From: Vreelandella subterranea
Lineage (GTDB): Bacteria; Pseudomonadota; Gammaproteobacteria; Pseudomonadales; Halomonadaceae
Assembly: GCF_900111305.1 (NCBI RefSeq)
Contig: NZ_FOGS01000008.1
Span: 145,875-209,874, forward strand
Length of the DNA stretch: 64,000 nucleotides
Direction of reading: 5' to 3'
Made by a program: the position numbers and the translations under genes. The notes beneath the pieces are model-generated. The model was given only the letters and a program-made list of their open reading frames with translations, was not told the DNA's origin and did not search any database. This document shows, piece by piece, positions 30,115-41,706 of the stretch. Each line of letters starts with the position of its first letter. Positions within the stretch are counted from its first letter, which is position 1.

Positions 30115-32526
30115 CTAATGTGTATTGGCGACGGCAGTGTTACCCAACGCTTTATCCGCTTTAGGCAGCGGCGCACCTTCCAAAGGTTCGTCCGCCAACG
30201 CCACAGCAAGTACATCGTCAATCCAGCGTACCGGACGGATATCCAGTGCATCCTTGATATTGTCGGGTACTTCCTTGAGATCGCGACGATTTTCTTCTGG
30301 AATCAGGACTATCTTTATACCACCACGACGGGCTGCCAGCAATTTCTCCTTTAGCCCGCCAATCGGCATGACTTCACCACGCAGGTTGACTTCACCGGTC
30401 ATCGCCACATGGCTCTTCACCGGGCGCTGGGTATAGGCAGAGACAATCGCCGTCACCATGGCCACCCCGGCACTCGGGCCATCCTTGGGCGTGGCGCCCT
30501 CCGGGACGTGGATATGCAGGTCCTCTTTCTCGAACCGCTCGGCGTCGATACCGTATGCCTGGGCTCTGGCTCGCACGACGGTCTGTGCCGCACTGACGGA
30601 CTCCTTCATGACATCGCCGAGCGAACCAGTTTTATTGATTCGCCCCTTGCCAGGCGTCACCACCGATTCAATATTCAGCAATTCGCCACCTACGGAGGTC
30701 CATGCCAACCCGGTCACGCGGCCCACCTGATCATCTTCTTCGGCAAGACCATAGCTGTAACGCCGAACGCCCGCATAGTGCTCGATGTGCCTGGCCGCAA
30801 GCAGATCCGGTGGCAGTTCGCCATCTTTGACGGCCGAAGGTTCTATGCGCTCGCGCAACACTTTCCGGCAGACCTTGGCGATCTGGCGTTCCAACTCGCG
30901 GACACCCGCTTCACGGGTGTAGTAGCGAATAAGCTCAAGCAAGGCGTCATCTTCTACCGCCAGCTCGTCTTTTTTCAGACCGTTGGCTTTCAACTGCTTG
31001 GGTAGCAGGTAACGCTTGGCAATCGCCAGCTTTTCATCTTCGGTATAGCCAGGCAGGCGAATGATTTCCATACGATCCAGCAATGGACCCGGAATATTCA
31101 TCGAATTGGCCGTGCAGATGAACAGCGTTTCGGACAGATCATAATCCAGCTCAAGGTAATGGTCGCTGAAGCTGTTGTTCTGTTCAGGGTCCAGAACCTC
31201 TAACAGCGCAGAGGCCGGGTCCCCCCGATGGTCCATGCCTAACTTGTCGACCTCGTCGAACAGAAACAGGGGGTTTTTAACGCCTGCCCGACTCATGCGC
31301 TGCATCAGCTTACCCGGCAAGGAACCAATATAGGTGCGCCGATGGCCCCTGATCTCGGATTCATCACGTACCCCGCCCAAGGCAAGGCGTACGTATTTGC
31401 GGTTAGTCGCCCGTGCAATCGATTGGCCTAGCGACGTTTTACCCACCCCGGGCGGACCGACCAGGCACAACACGGGGCCTTTCATCTTGCGGACACGCTT
31501 TTGTACCGCAAGATATTCCAGGATGCGTGACTTTACCTCTTCCAGACCATAGTGGTCTTCATCGAGCACCTGCTGGGCTTTCTGCAGGTCGTGCTTGACG
31601 CGAGTGCGTTTTTTCCACGGCACTGCGATCAGCCAGTCCAGGTAGGACCGCACTACGCTGGCTTCAGCGGAGTTGGCCGCCATCATCTTGAGCTTGTTCA
31701 GCTCTTGGGTGGCTTTATCCGACGCCTCTTTTGGCATGCCAGACGAGGCAATCGCCTGCTCATACTTTTCCACTTCGTTGGGTACATCATCGAGCTCGCC
31801 CATCTCTTTTTGGATGGCTTTCATCTGCTCGTTCAGATAATACTCACGCTGCGTCTTTTCCATCTGCTCTTTGACACGCGTGCGAATCCGCTTTTCCACC
31901 TGCAAGAGGTCAATTTCAGACTCGATGAGCGCCATCAAGTGCTCAATGCGGTCGCGCACACGATCCATTTCCAGGAGCTCTTGCTTATCGCCGATTTTCA
32001 GCGATAAATGCGCGCAGATGGTATCCACCAGACGACTCGGGTCCTCAATGCCGGACAACGAGTTAAGTACTTCGTTGGGCACTTTTTTGGATAGCTTGAC
32101 GTACTGCTCGAACTGATTGAGCAGTACGCGAACCAATGCCTCTTGCTCGCGGGTCGTCAGCGGCTGGCTTTCACGGGGCATCAGGTAGGCCTGAGTGTAA
32201 CCATCAGCATGCTCTTCGATGCGACTCACATCCGCACGGTAGTTGCCTTCGATCAGCACCTTTACCGTTCCATCAGGCAGCTTCAAAAGCTGCATGATGT
32301 CGGCCACCGTCCCCATGGCATAAAGGTCGGCGTTGTCAGGCTCATCTTGAGATGCCTCGCGTTGAGCCACGAGTAGAACGCGCTTGTCGGCCTCCATTGC
32401 CGCCTCTAGGGCTTGGATCGACTTTTCACGTCCCACGAAAAGGGGAATTACCATTTGCGGATAAACCACCACATCGCGCAATGGTAACAGGGGTAGACAT
32501 TGTGTCTGTTCGGCGCTCTGCTGCAT
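30115..32526 (-). CDS. lon: ATP-dependent protease Lon
   Basis: Cytoplasmic AAA+ protease for misfolded and regulatory proteins, 803 residues (E. coli 784). Domains in order: N-terminal substrate domain (about 1-310), AAA+ module with Walker A GPPGVGKTS and Walker B LFLFDEVDKLG, and serine-lysine protease domain with the catalytic Ser in PKDGPSAGVAM and Lys in GGLKEKLLAA. The unusual first codons MQQSAEQTQCLPLLPLRDVV differ little from other Halomonas-type Lon proteins. No convincing sigma-32 promoter was found in the upstream gap. Confidence 0.97.
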   Translation of the reverse strand: MQQSAEQTQCLPLLPLRDVVVYPQMVIPLFVGREKSIQALEAAMEADKRVLLVAQREASQDEPDNADLYAMGTVADIMQLLKLPDGTVKVLIEGNYRADVSRIEEHADGYTQAYLMPRESQPLTTREQEALVRVLLNQFEQYVKLSKKVPNEVLNSLSGIEDPSRLVDTICAHLSLKIGDKQELLEMDRVRDRIEHLMALIESEIDLLQVEKRIRTRVKEQMEKTQREYYLNEQMKAIQKEMGELDDVPNEVEKYEQAIASSGMPKEASDKATQELNKLKMMAANSAEASVVRSYLDWLIAVPWKKRTRVKHDLQKAQQVLDEDHYGLEEVKSRILEYLAVQKRVRKMKGPVLCLVGPPGVGKTSLGQSIARATNRKYVRLALGGVRDESEIRGHRRTYIGSLPGKLMQRMSRAGVKNPLFLFDEVDKLGMDHRGDPASALLEVLDPEQNNSFSDHYLELDYDLSETLFICTANSMNIPGPLLDRMEIIRLPGYTEDEKLAIAKRYLLPKQLKANGLKKDELAVEDDALLELIRYYTREAGVRELERQIAKVCRKVLRERIEPSAVKDGELPPDLLAARHIEHYAGVRRYSYGLAEEDDQVGRVTGLAWTSVGGELLNIESVVTPGKGRINKTGSLGDVMKESVSAAQTVVRARAQAYGIDAERFEKEDLHIHVPEGATPKDGPSAGVAMVTAIVSAYTQRPVKSHVAMTGEVNLRGEVMPIGGLKEKLLAARRGGIKIVLIPEENRRDLKEVPDNIKDALDIRPVRWIDDVLAVALADEPLEGAPLPKADKALGNTAVANTH

Positions 32527-32623
32527 CGCAGACGTTCCTCGATAAATCAGATGAGTTCTGGGAAGAGAACTGACTACGTTTAAAGCACGGCCTAGGCACC
32601 ATGTAGCACTGCGCTACTAATGA

Positions 32624-32649
32624 CAAGGGGTCGCCTAGGCGACCCCTTG
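32624..32649 (-). terminator. hairpin after clpX
   Basis: Long inverted repeat CAAGGGGTCGCC / GGCGACCCCTTG separated by TA. The T-run on the minus strand is poor, so it may be a terminator, an RNA-stabilising hairpin, or both. It separates clpX from lon. Confidence 0.6.
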
Positions 32650-32701
32650 ACTGGCGCTAACCGCGAAAGCGATAGAAAGCTATGGGTCTTCGGTGATGGA
32701 T

Positions 32702-33982
32702 TTAACCATCGGTGCCGTCGACCCGTGCCTCTTCTTGCTGGGAGTAAATCAACAGCGGTTCACTTTCACCGGCAATTACCGAAGCTTCGATCACCACTTT
32801 GCTGACACCTTCCAAAGAAGGGATTTCGTACATGGTATCAAGCAATACGGATTCAAGGATCGACCTTAAGCCACGCGCACCGGTTTTACGTTCCATCGCT
32901 TTTTCAGCGACGGCACGAAGCGCATCATCACGAAACTCGAGCGTCACGTTTTCCATTTCAAACAGCTTGGCATACTGCTTGATCAAGGAGTTCTTGGGCT
33001 CGGTGAGTATTTCAATCAACGCTTCTTCGGTAAGCTCGGTTAACGTGGCGATTACCGGCAAACGACCGACGAACTCTGGAATAAGGCCAAACTTGACCAG
33101 GTCATCCGGCTCGACATCGGCCAGCATTTCACCGACGCCGCGAGACGACTCCTTGCTCTTCACCGTCGCATTGAAACCGATACCTCCCTTTTCAACGCGG
33201 TCGCGGATGACCTTATCAAGCCCGGCAAATGCGCCACCGACAATAAACAACATGTTAGCGGTATTGACCTGCACAAATTCCTGCTGGGGATGCTTGCGCC
33301 CTCCCTGCGGCGGAACAGATGCTGTCGTGCCCTCAATCAACTTGAGCAACGCTTGCTGTACGCCTTCACCGGAAACGTCACGCGTGATTGACGGATTGTC
33401 GGACTTGCGCGAAATCTTGTCGATTTCGTCAATGTAGACGATGCCCCGCTCCGCTTTCTCGACGTCATAGTCACACTTCTGCAGCAGCTTCTGGATGATG
33501 TTTTCAACATCTTCACCCACATAGCCTGCTTCCGTCAGCGTGGTGGCATCGGCAATCGTAAACGGTACGTTCAGCAGCCTTGCCATGGTCTCGGCCAGTA
33601 GCGTCTTACCGCTACCCGTCGGACCAATCAGCAGGATGTTGGATTTTCCGAGTTCGACGTCGCTTTCACGCACTTCGGATTTCAGCCGCTTGTAATGGTT
33701 GTACACAGCGACCGACAGGACCATTTTTGCACGGTCCTGTCCGATAACGTAGTCGTCAAGCGTATAACGTATCTCGCGAGGCGTAGGTAAACGCTCTTCA
33801 TCGCTCTCGGCATCGGCTTCGAGAACTTCTTCGCGAATGATGTCGTTACACAAGTCGACACACTCATCGCAGATATAGACGGATGGACCGGCAATCAGCT
33901 TCCTTACCTCGTTTTGGTTCTTGCCACAAAACGAGCAATAAAGCAGCTTGCCACCTTCGTCTTTGCCTTTGCCGTCGGCCAT
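32702..33982 (-). CDS. clpX: ATP-dependent Clp protease unfoldase subunit ClpX
   Basis: AAA+ unfoldase that feeds ClpP, 426 residues (E. coli 424). The N-terminal zinc-binding domain has four Cys (YCSFCGKNQ and [10 protein letters not shown]). Walker A GPTGSGKT, Walker [10 protein letters not shown] and the IGF loop that docks onto ClpP (KGGIGFNA) are intact. It is 74 bases downstream of clpP in the order tig-clpP-clpX-lon. Confidence 0.97.
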   Translation of the reverse strand: MADGKGKDEGGKLLYCSFCGKNQNEVRKLIAGPSVYICDECVDLCNDIIREEVLEADAESDEERLPTPREIRYTLDDYVIGQDRAKMVLSVAVYNHYKRLKSEVRESDVELGKSNILLIGPTGSGKTLLAETMARLLNVPFTIADATTLTEAGYVGEDVENIIQKLLQKCDYDVEKAERGIVYIDEIDKISRKSDNPSITRDVSGEGVQQALLKLIEGTTASVPPQGGRKHPQQEFVQVNTANMLFIVGGAFAGLDKVIRDRVEKGGIGFNATVKSKESSRGVGEMLADVEPDDLVKFGLIPEFVGRLPVIATLTELTEEALIEILTEPKNSLIKQYAKLFEMENVTLEFRDDALRAVAEKAMERKTGARGLRSILESVLLDTMYEIPSLEGVSKVVIEASVIAGESEPLLIYSQQEEARVDGTDG

Positions 33983-34056
33983 TCGCGTACCTCTTTCACT
34001 GCGGCGGTAAAAACCGCCTTGTAAGCTCGTTGGAAATGCAGTATCCCGTCACGCTA

Positions 34057-34674
34057 TCAGGATGTAGGCCGCTTATCCAGCACTGCATCAATCAAGCCAT
34101 ACTCTTGAGCCTGGCTGGAACTCATGAAGTTGTCACGATCAGTGTCACGCGCAACATCCTCGATATCCTGGCCTGAGTGATGCGCCAGAATGTGGTTCAG
34201 CTTCTCACGGATGCCCAAAATCTCACGGGTATGGATTTCGATATCCGATGCCTGACCCTGATAACCGCCCAGCGGTTGATGGATCATCACGCGGGAATTC
34301 GGCAGGCAGTAACGCTTGCCTGCTGCACCGGCGGTCAACAACAAGGCGCCCATGCTGGCTGCCTGGCCGATACATACTGTCGACACATCAGGCTTGATGA
34401 ACTGCATGGTGTCATAGATCGACATCCCCGCCGTCACCGACCCGCCAGGCGAGTTGATATACAGATGGATGTCTTTATCAGGGTTCTCTGACTCAAGAAA
34501 CAGCAACTGAGCGACAACCAGATTGGCTGTGTAATCTTCGACGGGCCCTACCAAAAAGATAACGCGCTCTTTAAGCAGACGCGAGTAAATATCGTAGGAT
34601 CTTTCCCCTTTGGCGCTTTGCTCCACCACCATGGGCACTAAACCGCCGGCGTTTTGAATATCAAATTCACTCAT
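34057..34674 (-). CDS. clpP: ATP-dependent Clp protease proteolytic subunit
   Basis: Barrel-forming serine protease, 205 residues (E. coli 207). The nucleophile Ser in [11 protein letters not shown], the His in [10 protein letters not shown] and the catalytic Asp in the [10 protein letters not shown] segment are present. Residues before [14 protein letters not shown] are likely removed by self-processing as in E. coli. It is cotranscribed with clpX. Confidence 0.97.
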   Translation of the reverse strand: MSEFDIQNAGGLVPMVVEQSAKGERSYDIYSRLLKERVIFLVGPVEDYTANLVVAQLLFLESENPDKDIHLYINSPGGSVTAGMSIYDTMQFIKPDVSTVCIGQAASMGALLLTAGAAGKRYCLPNSRVMIHQPLGGYQGQASDIEIHTREILGIREKLNHILAHHSGQDIEDVARDTDRDNFMSSSQAQEYGLIDAVLDKRPTS

Positions 34675-34704
34675 TTAGGTGATTCCTTGCGTCCGATAAG
34701 GGAA

Positions 34705-34727
34705 TGGCGCACCCGGACGGTGCGCCA
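34705..34727 (-). terminator. hairpin between tig and clpP
   Basis: Perfect 9-bp stem TGGCGCACC / GGTGCGCCA with a 5-base loop in the 65-base gap. There is no run of T after it on the minus strand, so it is more likely a partial terminator or an mRNA-stabilising hairpin than a full stop. Confidence 0.45.
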
Positions 34728-34739
34728 GCGTCAGGGAGC

Positions 34740-36092
34740 TTACGCGCTGGTGGTTTCACCTTCTTCAGCGCCCTCACCTGCCTCAGCCTGTTGCTGAGCC
34801 GCTGCCAGCACTTGCTGGTAGGACATTTCAACATCAGCGACGGTTGCTTGCTCAAGCAGCTTATCAACCGCTTTTTCTTCGAGAATGGCAGATTTGACCT
34901 GGGTTTTCATCTGTTCGTTGCCCATATAATAGTCAACGACCTCAGAAGGGTCTTGGTACTGCTCTGCCAGTTCCTCAACCTTCGCCTTGATCTCATCGTC
35001 TGATGCGTCAAGCTCGTTTGCCTTGATGACCTCGGCGAGTAACAAGCCGACCTGAACACGGCCCTTCGCTTGCTCTTCGAAGAGTTCATTGGGCAGTTGA
35101 CTGACGTCGAAATCTTCACCGAGGCCGAACTGCTGAGCAGCCTGACGCTTCATGCCATCTGTCTCTTGCTGAACCAGCGCACTCGGAACCGGGATGTCGT
35201 TGGCTTTTTTCAGCGCATCCAGTACCTGCTGCTTGACACGGTTATCGACCGCCTGTGCTGATTCACGGGTCATGTTCTTCTTGATTTCAGTGCGGAACTT
35301 GGCTTCGTCACCGCCTTCAACGCCGAAACGCTCGATGAACTCGGCGTCAACGTCCGGCAGCGTCTGACGGCTGACCTTATGCACCTTGACCTTGAAGGTG
35401 GCATCCTTACCCGCGAGGTGCTCGGCCTGATAGTCCTCGGGGAACGTCACGGTGATGGTTTTCTCGTCACCGGCTTTCGCGCCGATGAGCTGCTCTTCAA
35501 ACCCGGGGATGAAGCTATTGGAACCAATTACCAGTTCATGGCCTTCAGCACTACCACCTTCGAAGGGCTCGTCGCCAAGATAGCCCTGGAAGTCGATGGT
35601 CACTTGATCGCCGTCTTCAGCAGCAGAGTCGACCTCTTTATAGGTCGCATTCTGCTTGCGCAGTGTGTCGATCATTTCGTCAACATCAGCATCGGTGACC
35701 TCTACCACCGGACGCTCCACTTCGGTTCCCTCAATCGAAGCAAGCTCGACTTCCGGATAGACTTCCATGGTGGCGACGAATTCAAAGTCCTTACCCGCTT
35801 CGTTGATGATTGGTTCAATTTGCGGGTAGCCCGCCGGATTAAACCCTTCATCGGTGATTGCGCGCACGTAGCGTTCACGCATTACTTCGCCAATCACTTC
35901 GTCACGCACGCTCTGGCCGTAACGCTGACGAACCACGGCCATCGGCACTCGCCCTTGGCGAAAACCATTCAAGCGAACGTTCTTCGCCGTTTCTTTTAAG
36001 CGAGTATTGACAGCCTCATCGATTTCGCCGGCAGGCACTTGAATCGTGATGCGGCGTTCAATCTGGGAGGGCGTCTCGACGGAAACTTGCAT
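34740..36092 (-). CDS. tig: trigger factor chaperone
   Basis: Ribosome-bound folding chaperone with prolyl isomerase activity, 450 residues (E. coli 432). The N-terminal ribosome-binding domain carries GFRQGRVPMAVVRQRYG, close to the GFRxGKxP signature. The FKBP domain (about residues 158-245, GDQVTIDFQGYLGDEPFEGG) and the C-terminal helical arms follow. It is the first gene of the tig-clpP-clpX unit and has a good promoter upstream. Confidence 0.96.
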   Translation of the reverse strand: MQVSVETPSQIERRITIQVPAGEIDEAVNTRLKETAKNVRLNGFRQGRVPMAVVRQRYGQSVRDEVIGEVMRERYVRAITDEGFNPAGYPQIEPIINEAGKDFEFVATMEVYPEVELASIEGTEVERPVVEVTDADVDEMIDTLRKQNATYKEVDSAAEDGDQVTIDFQGYLGDEPFEGGSAEGHELVIGSNSFIPGFEEQLIGAKAGDEKTITVTFPEDYQAEHLAGKDATFKVKVHKVSRQTLPDVDAEFIERFGVEGGDEAKFRTEIKKNMTRESAQAVDNRVKQQVLDALKKANDIPVPSALVQQETDGMKRQAAQQFGLGEDFDVSQLPNELFEEQAKGRVQVGLLLAEVIKANELDASDDEIKAKVEELAEQYQDPSEVVDYYMGNEQMKTQVKSAILEEKAVDKLLEQATVADVEMSYQQVLAAAQQQAEAGEGAEEGETTSA

Positions 36093-36150
36093 GAATTGTC
36101 CTCTAACGGCTGGGCGTTGTGTTGATTACTGTAAATAAGTCCAAGGGGCG

Positions 36151-36179
36151 ATTTTAAGAACCCTGGCGCATCGTGGCAA
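36151..36179 (-). promoter_or_regulatory. predicted sigma-70 promoter of tig
   Basis: On the minus strand TTGCCA (36179-36174) and TAAAAT (36156-36151) are separated by 17 bases. It is about 60 bases upstream of the tig start, inside the 203-base gap to the preceding small membrane protein gene. Confidence 0.5.
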
Positions 36180-36295
36180 GCGCCATGCTCGCAAGATGGG
36201 GGCTGCATCCTGAAAAACAAGGGGGAAGGTGCGCCCTTCAGAGCCCTTTTGGCATCGATTTAGTGCCAAGACGGACGATTTTCATGATCTGTCCC

Positions 36296-36664
36296 TTATT
36301 CGGCCGACCACCACAGACTGACAACGTGGGCGACAAGACCAAAGGTGCTTGCATGGGAAATGAATACCTGCCAGCTCATCCAGTCGGTGAATAGCGCATG
36401 CCACGCCCCCATCACCAACACCCCGAGTAACATCATGATGGAAAGACGCTTGAGCCTGCCCGGAAGCTGCTGCCGCCCCTCTCGAGGCAGGAGACGCCAT
36501 TGCAAGACGGTAGCCACCAACACAGCCACCAGCGCCAGCAGTATAAGCGTCAAACGGGTTTCGTGGCCACCCGCCATGTAGCGAGGCAAGGCGGCGAGCA
36601 TCACCACACACAGCCCTAGCGCACTACTCACTTTATTGGCTGACGCCGCCTTGCCCGGTTGCAT
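36296..36664 (-). CDS. small membrane protein of unknown function
   Basis: Predicted 122-residue inner-membrane protein with four hydrophobic helices (about residues 14-32, 38-56, 73-92 and 98-118). I do not recognise the family. Its ATG shares one base with the TGA of the flavodoxin gene upstream (TGATG), so the two are translationally coupled, which suggests a common function, perhaps redox-related, but this is inference only. Codon use and GC resemble the neighbours. Confidence 0.65.
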   Translation of the reverse strand: MQPGKAASANKVSSALGLCVVMLAALPRYMAGGHETRLTLILLALVAVLVATVLQWRLLPREGRQQLPGRLKRLSIMMLLGVLVMGAWHALFTDWMSWQVFISHASTFGLVAHVVSLWWSAE

Positions 36665-37131
36665 CAGCTGTTCACCGGCAGTTGCTCAGACGCCAGCCAT
36701 GCTTCGACCCAGGGCAATGCGGCGTCATCGGCCATAAAGGTTTCCATGGCGTCGATTTCCAGTCGCTCGCCCAGGCGTCTTGCCCCGAGGTCCGACAGCA
36801 GCTCATCCAGACGACGACCGGCACCGCAAAAGGTATCACCGTAGGAGCTATCGCCGAGCGCTATCAGGCCATAGGACAACGAGGAAAGCGACGGACTCTG
36901 AGTCTGAAGGTCTCGGACGAAAGGCACAAAGTTGCCTGGAAAGTCACCGCTACCGGTGGTTGATACGCAGAACAGAACGAGATCCGGCGTCGAATCGGTA
37001 ATGTCCGCCAGTACGGGCTGTTCCAGAATATCAACCTCGTAGCCCGCTTCCTCGAATAGCGGCTTGACCTGCTCAGCCACATCCAATGCACCGCCGTACA
37101 TGGTACCTACTGCTATACTTAGCCGAGGCAT
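36664..37131 (-). CDS. MioC-like flavodoxin
   Basis: FMN-binding flavodoxin-fold electron carrier of 155 residues. The phosphate loop reads VGTMYGGALDVAEQ, and the STTGSGDFPGNF and ALGDSSYGDTFCGAG segments match flavin-contacting loops of MioC and the flavodoxin domain of sulfite reductase. MioC supports biotin synthase in E. coli; the role here is unknown. It is coupled to the small membrane protein downstream. Confidence 0.85.
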   Translation of the reverse strand: MPRLSIAVGTMYGGALDVAEQVKPLFEEAGYEVDILEQPVLADITDSTPDLVLFCVSTTGSGDFPGNFVPFVRDLQTQSPSLSSLSYGLIALGDSSYGDTFCGAGRRLDELLSDLGARRLGERLEIDAMETFMADDAALPWVEAWLASEQLPVNS

Positions 37132-37265
37132 TACGACTCCTCAAACAAGGGGGTGTACCGCCGACCAGAAGCCGACCAATACCCGATGAATTTACTCAAA
37201 TATTAACATGCCTCAGTGATGCGGCGCACCCTCTAAGAGGGTCGCTAGCCTCGTGGATAATATAA

Positions 37266-37299
37266 AGCCCCCGTTGACAAAGGCGCATCAACGAGGGCT
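37266..37299 (-). terminator. terminator after ihfA
   Basis: Inverted repeat AGCCCCCGTTGA / TCAACGAGGGCT (one mismatch) with a 10-base loop. On the minus strand it is followed by TTTATATTATC. It would end the thrS-to-ihfA transcript. Confidence 0.65.
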
Positions 37300-37339
37300 C
37301 ATCAGTGGCTTGCAGGGGAAACAGAGCATTTGCGTTACG

Positions 37340-37642
37340 TTATGATGCCGACCCCCGATAATGCTCGACTTGCTGCTTGAGCTTTTGCCCGGGGCGGAAA
37401 GTCACAACCCGGCGAGCTGAAATGGGGATTTCTTCACCGGTCTTGGGGTTGCGCCCTGGCCGCTCACGCTTGTCGCGAAGATCAAAATTACCAAAACCTG
37501 ACAGCTTCACCTGCTCGTTTTCTCTCAAACAGGCTCGAATTTCCTCGAAGAAAGCCTCAACCATGGCTTTTGCTTCCCGCTTGGAAAACGATAGCTCGGT
37601 ATGTAAATGCTCCGCCAGCTCTGCTTTGGTTAACGCACCCAT
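37340..37642 (-). CDS. ihfA: integration host factor alpha subunit
   Basis: Sequence-specific DNA-bending protein acting with IhfB; 100 residues (E. coli 99). The DNA-binding arm reads [24 protein letters not shown] choose the ATG at 37642 ([13 protein letters not shown]): GGAGG is 6 bases upstream of it, but directly abuts the other ATG at 37648. It lies just downstream of pheT as in E. coli, where IHF represses its own operon. Confidence 0.95.
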   Translation of the reverse strand: MGALTKAELAEHLHTELSFSKREAKAMVEAFFEEIRACLRENEQVKLSGFGNFDLRDKRERPGRNPKTGEEIPISARRVVTFRPGQKLKQQVEHYRGSAS

Positions 37643-37702
37643 GGTCATCCTCCGTGTAGCACAAAGCCGCCAAGCATACGAAACGAACGCACCTTGGCAT
37701 GT

Positions 37703-40084
37703 TTAGCCGCGTAGCTCAGCGCCCAACTCAGCTTGCACCTGCGCCACTATCGACTCTACCAACTGATTGATTTCTTCATCATTAAGCGTGCGCGATGGGT
37801 GCTGCCAGGTCAAGCCTAGCGCGATACTTTTGTAGCCTTCGGCGACGCCCTTACCAGCATAGACATCAAATAGCGTTATGTCTTTCAGGTATTCGCCTGC
37901 TTTCACCTTCGCACTATCCAGCAACGTCTGTACGGGGCGATCAGCGGGCAGTGTAAAGGCTAAATCACGGCGCACTTCCGGAAAGCGTGACAGCGGTTCG
38001 AAAGCGGGCACATCCCCCTGGCTCAAGTGATCCAAACGCACTTCAAATACGACCGCATCGACTTTAAGCCCCAGCGTTGCCCTTACCTGAGGATGCAGGG
38101 TGCCGATCCATCCCGCCGGTTTGCCTTCAAACATCACCTGGGCACTCTGACCGGGGTGCAGGGCTGGATGCTCGGCGGGCTCGAACCGCCACGCATCGCG
38201 ATTACCGCCCAATGTCAGCAAGCTTTCCAGGTCACCTTTGAGGTCATAAAAGTCCACGCTGGCCTTGGCGCCGCTCCAGCCTTCCGGATCCCGGCTGCCG
38301 CACACCAGCGCCCCCATCATCGGCACTTGCGATAAAGCATCCAGTTCACCGTTGAAGACCAGCCCCGTCTCAAACAGGCGCACCCGGCTTTGCTGACGGT
38401 TAAGATTGTGCTCCATCGCCCGCACCAGTCCCGGCATCAGGCTGGCACGCATCACCGACATATCGGCGGAGATGGGGTTGGCAAGAACTGGCGAGACGGC
38501 GTCCGGCAGCATGGCCGACTGTAGTTCCGGGGCCACAAAACTATAGGTAATGGCTTCCTGAAACCCCCGCGCCACCATTTGCCGACGCAGCTGCCCAAGG
38601 GAAAGCTTGGCTTCGTCCGTGGGACGCAACGAGAGCCGCGCGGCGGGGCGACGAACCGGCAGGTTATTGTAGCCGTGGATTCGCGCCACTTCTTCAATCA
38701 GATCTTCTTCAATGGAAACATCAAAGCGCCAACTGGGTACCTGCACCAGCCAGTTGCCTTCGCTTTCTCTGACGCCGAACCCCAGGCGCTCGAGAATATC
38801 GCTGACGTCATCGTCGGCCAAACGCTTGGAAAGGGCTTTTTCAAGCCGCTCACCGCGAAGCTTAATGTGCTTGGCGGTCGGCATTGCAGCCTCACTCTTC
38901 GCCTCGACAACGGGCCCTGCCTGGCCACCACATATCTCCAGGAGAAGGCGTGTCGCACGCTCGATGGCGAGGGGCGTCAGTTCTGGGTCGACGCCCCGCT
39001 CAAAGCGATGCGAGGCATCGGTGTGCAAACCGTAGGAACGGGCCTGACCGGCAATGGCCACCGGGCTAAAGAAGGCAGCTTCCAGGAATATCGTGCGTGT
39101 TGTTTCGCTGACACCGGACAACTCGCCCCCCATGATACCTGCCATCGCCAGCGGGCCTGTCTGATCGGCAATCACCAGGGTTTCAGGCCGCAGGGCTATC
39201 TCCTGCCCATCCAGCAGCGTCAAGACCTCCCCTGGGCGGGCCATCCTCACGACGATGCCGCCACTGAGGTTGTCCCGGTCAAAGGCGTGCATGGGCTGAC
39301 CAAGCTCCAGCATCACATAGTTGGTGATATCAACGACCGGATCAATCGAGCGGATACCGCTGCGCCGCAAGCGCTCGACCATCCAGAGAGGTGTTTCAGC
39401 GCCTGTATTGACACCGGTGATGACACGCCCAAGATAACGCGGACATTGGTCCGGCGCTTCCAGGTCGACCGCGAAGGTATCATTGATCGCGGCAGGCACC
39501 ACCAGCACTTCCGGTGCCGATACAGCCTGGCGGTTAAGCACACCCACCTCACGCGCCAAGCCTTTAATACTCAGGCAGTCGCCCCGGTTAGGCGTGAGAT
39601 CGACCTCAATGGTCATGTCATTGAGGTGCATATACTCGCGGAAATCCATGCCAACAGGCGCTTCGACGGGCAGCTCGAGAATACCGGCCGAGGTATCCTC
39701 CTCAAGGCCAAGCTCGGAGGCGGAGCAAATCATGCCCTGCGACTCGACACCACGCAGCTTGGCTTTCTTGATCTTGAAATCATCGGGCAATACGCCGCCG
39801 ACCCGGGCAAATGGCACCTTTTGACCTACGTCGACATTGGGCGCCCCGCAGACCACCTGAACCGACGAGCCACTGCCGTCATCCACCGTGCACACGCTGA
39901 GCTTGTCAGCATTGGGATGGCTTTCCCTGGTCAGCACTTCCGCTACGACCACGCCGCTGAATGACGCGGCCACCGGCTCGACAGCATCGACCTCCAGGCC
40001 TGCCATGGTGATCTGGTCGGCGACTGCTTGTGTATCCAACTGCGGCGAAACCCACTCGCGCAGCCACTGTTCTGAAAATTTCAT
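37703..40084 (-). CDS. pheT: phenylalanyl-tRNA synthetase beta subunit
   Basis: Large subunit of the alpha2-beta2 enzyme charging tRNA-Phe, 793 residues (E. coli 795). Visible parts: N-terminal MKFSEQWLREWVSP, EMAP-II-like tRNA-binding domain (about 39-150), B3/B4 editing domain (about 210-390), B5 and the catalytic-like core, and C-terminal ferredoxin-fold anticodon domain (about 700-793). It follows pheS by 26 bases. Confidence 0.97.
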   Translation of the reverse strand: MKFSEQWLREWVSPQLDTQAVADQITMAGLEVDAVEPVAASFSGVVVAEVLTRESHPNADKLSVCTVDDGSGSSVQVVCGAPNVDVGQKVPFARVGGVLPDDFKIKKAKLRGVESQGMICSASELGLEEDTSAGILELPVEAPVGMDFREYMHLNDMTIEVDLTPNRGDCLSIKGLAREVGVLNRQAVSAPEVLVVPAAINDTFAVDLEAPDQCPRYLGRVITGVNTGAETPLWMVERLRRSGIRSIDPVVDITNYVMLELGQPMHAFDRDNLSGGIVVRMARPGEVLTLLDGQEIALRPETLVIADQTGPLAMAGIMGGELSGVSETTRTIFLEAAFFSPVAIAGQARSYGLHTDASHRFERGVDPELTPLAIERATRLLLEICGGQAGPVVEAKSEAAMPTAKHIKLRGERLEKALSKRLADDDVSDILERLGFGVRESEGNWLVQVPSWRFDVSIEEDLIEEVARIHGYNNLPVRRPAARLSLRPTDEAKLSLGQLRRQMVARGFQEAITYSFVAPELQSAMLPDAVSPVLANPISADMSVMRASLMPGLVRAMEHNLNRQQSRVRLFETGLVFNGELDALSQVPMMGALVCGSRDPEGWSGAKASVDFYDLKGDLESLLTLGGNRDAWRFEPAEHPALHPGQSAQVMFEGKPAGWIGTLHPQVRATLGLKVDAVVFEVRLDHLSQGDVPAFEPLSRFPEVRRDLAFTLPADRPVQTLLDSAKVKAGEYLKDITLFDVYAGKGVAEGYKSIALGLTWQHPSRTLNDEEINQLVESIVAQVQAELGAELRG

Positions 40085-40110
40085 GGTCGTTCCTGTGGTT
40101 GGCGAAGGAC

Positions 40111-41247
<1,137 letters not shown>

Positions 41248-41296
41248 CTAAAATGACCTTGGCGTTCACACTGGCACTACCGGTGCCAATTGAAGC

Positions 41297-41650
41297 TTAT
41301 TGGGCAGCCTTGGCTTTTTCCACGATGGCAGCAAACGCCGCTTTTTCATGAACGGCCAAATCCGCCAGCACTTTGCGGTCAATTTCGATACCGGCCTTCT
41401 TGAGACCGCCCACAAATCGGCTGTATGACATACCGTTCATGCGCGCGCCCGCGTTGATACGCTGAATCCACAGCGCACGGAACTGGCGCTTGCGATTACG
41501 ACGGTCACGGTAGGCATACTGACCGGCTTTGATGACCGCCTGCTTGGCTACACGGAATACGCGCGAACGAGCACCGTAATAACCTTTGGCCTGCTTCAAT
41601 ACTTTTTTATGGCGACGACGGGCAACTACGCCACGCTTAACACGAGTCAT
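41297..41650 (-). CDS. rplT: 50S ribosomal protein L20
   Basis: Early-assembly large-subunit protein, 117 residues (E. coli 118), very basic N-terminus ([19 protein letters not shown]) and conserved [18 protein letters not shown]20 represses translation of rpmI-rplT in E. coli by binding the leader between infC and rpmI. Confidence 0.98.
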   Translation of the reverse strand: MTRVKRGVVARRRHKKVLKQAKGYYGARSRVFRVAKQAVIKAGQYAYRDRRNRKRQFRALWIQRINAGARMNGMSYSRFVGGLKKAGIEIDRKVLADLAVHEKAAFAAIVEKAKAAQ

Positions 41651-41706
41651 AACACACTCCTGACTTTATGACTGAGGCAAATGCTCTCAGGATAGAAAAT
41701 TCGACG

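Noticed and set aside
38579..39964. 461-codon open frame on the plus strand
   Set aside because: It is fully antisense to pheT; no ribosome site or recognisable domain. Long antisense frames arise from codon bias.
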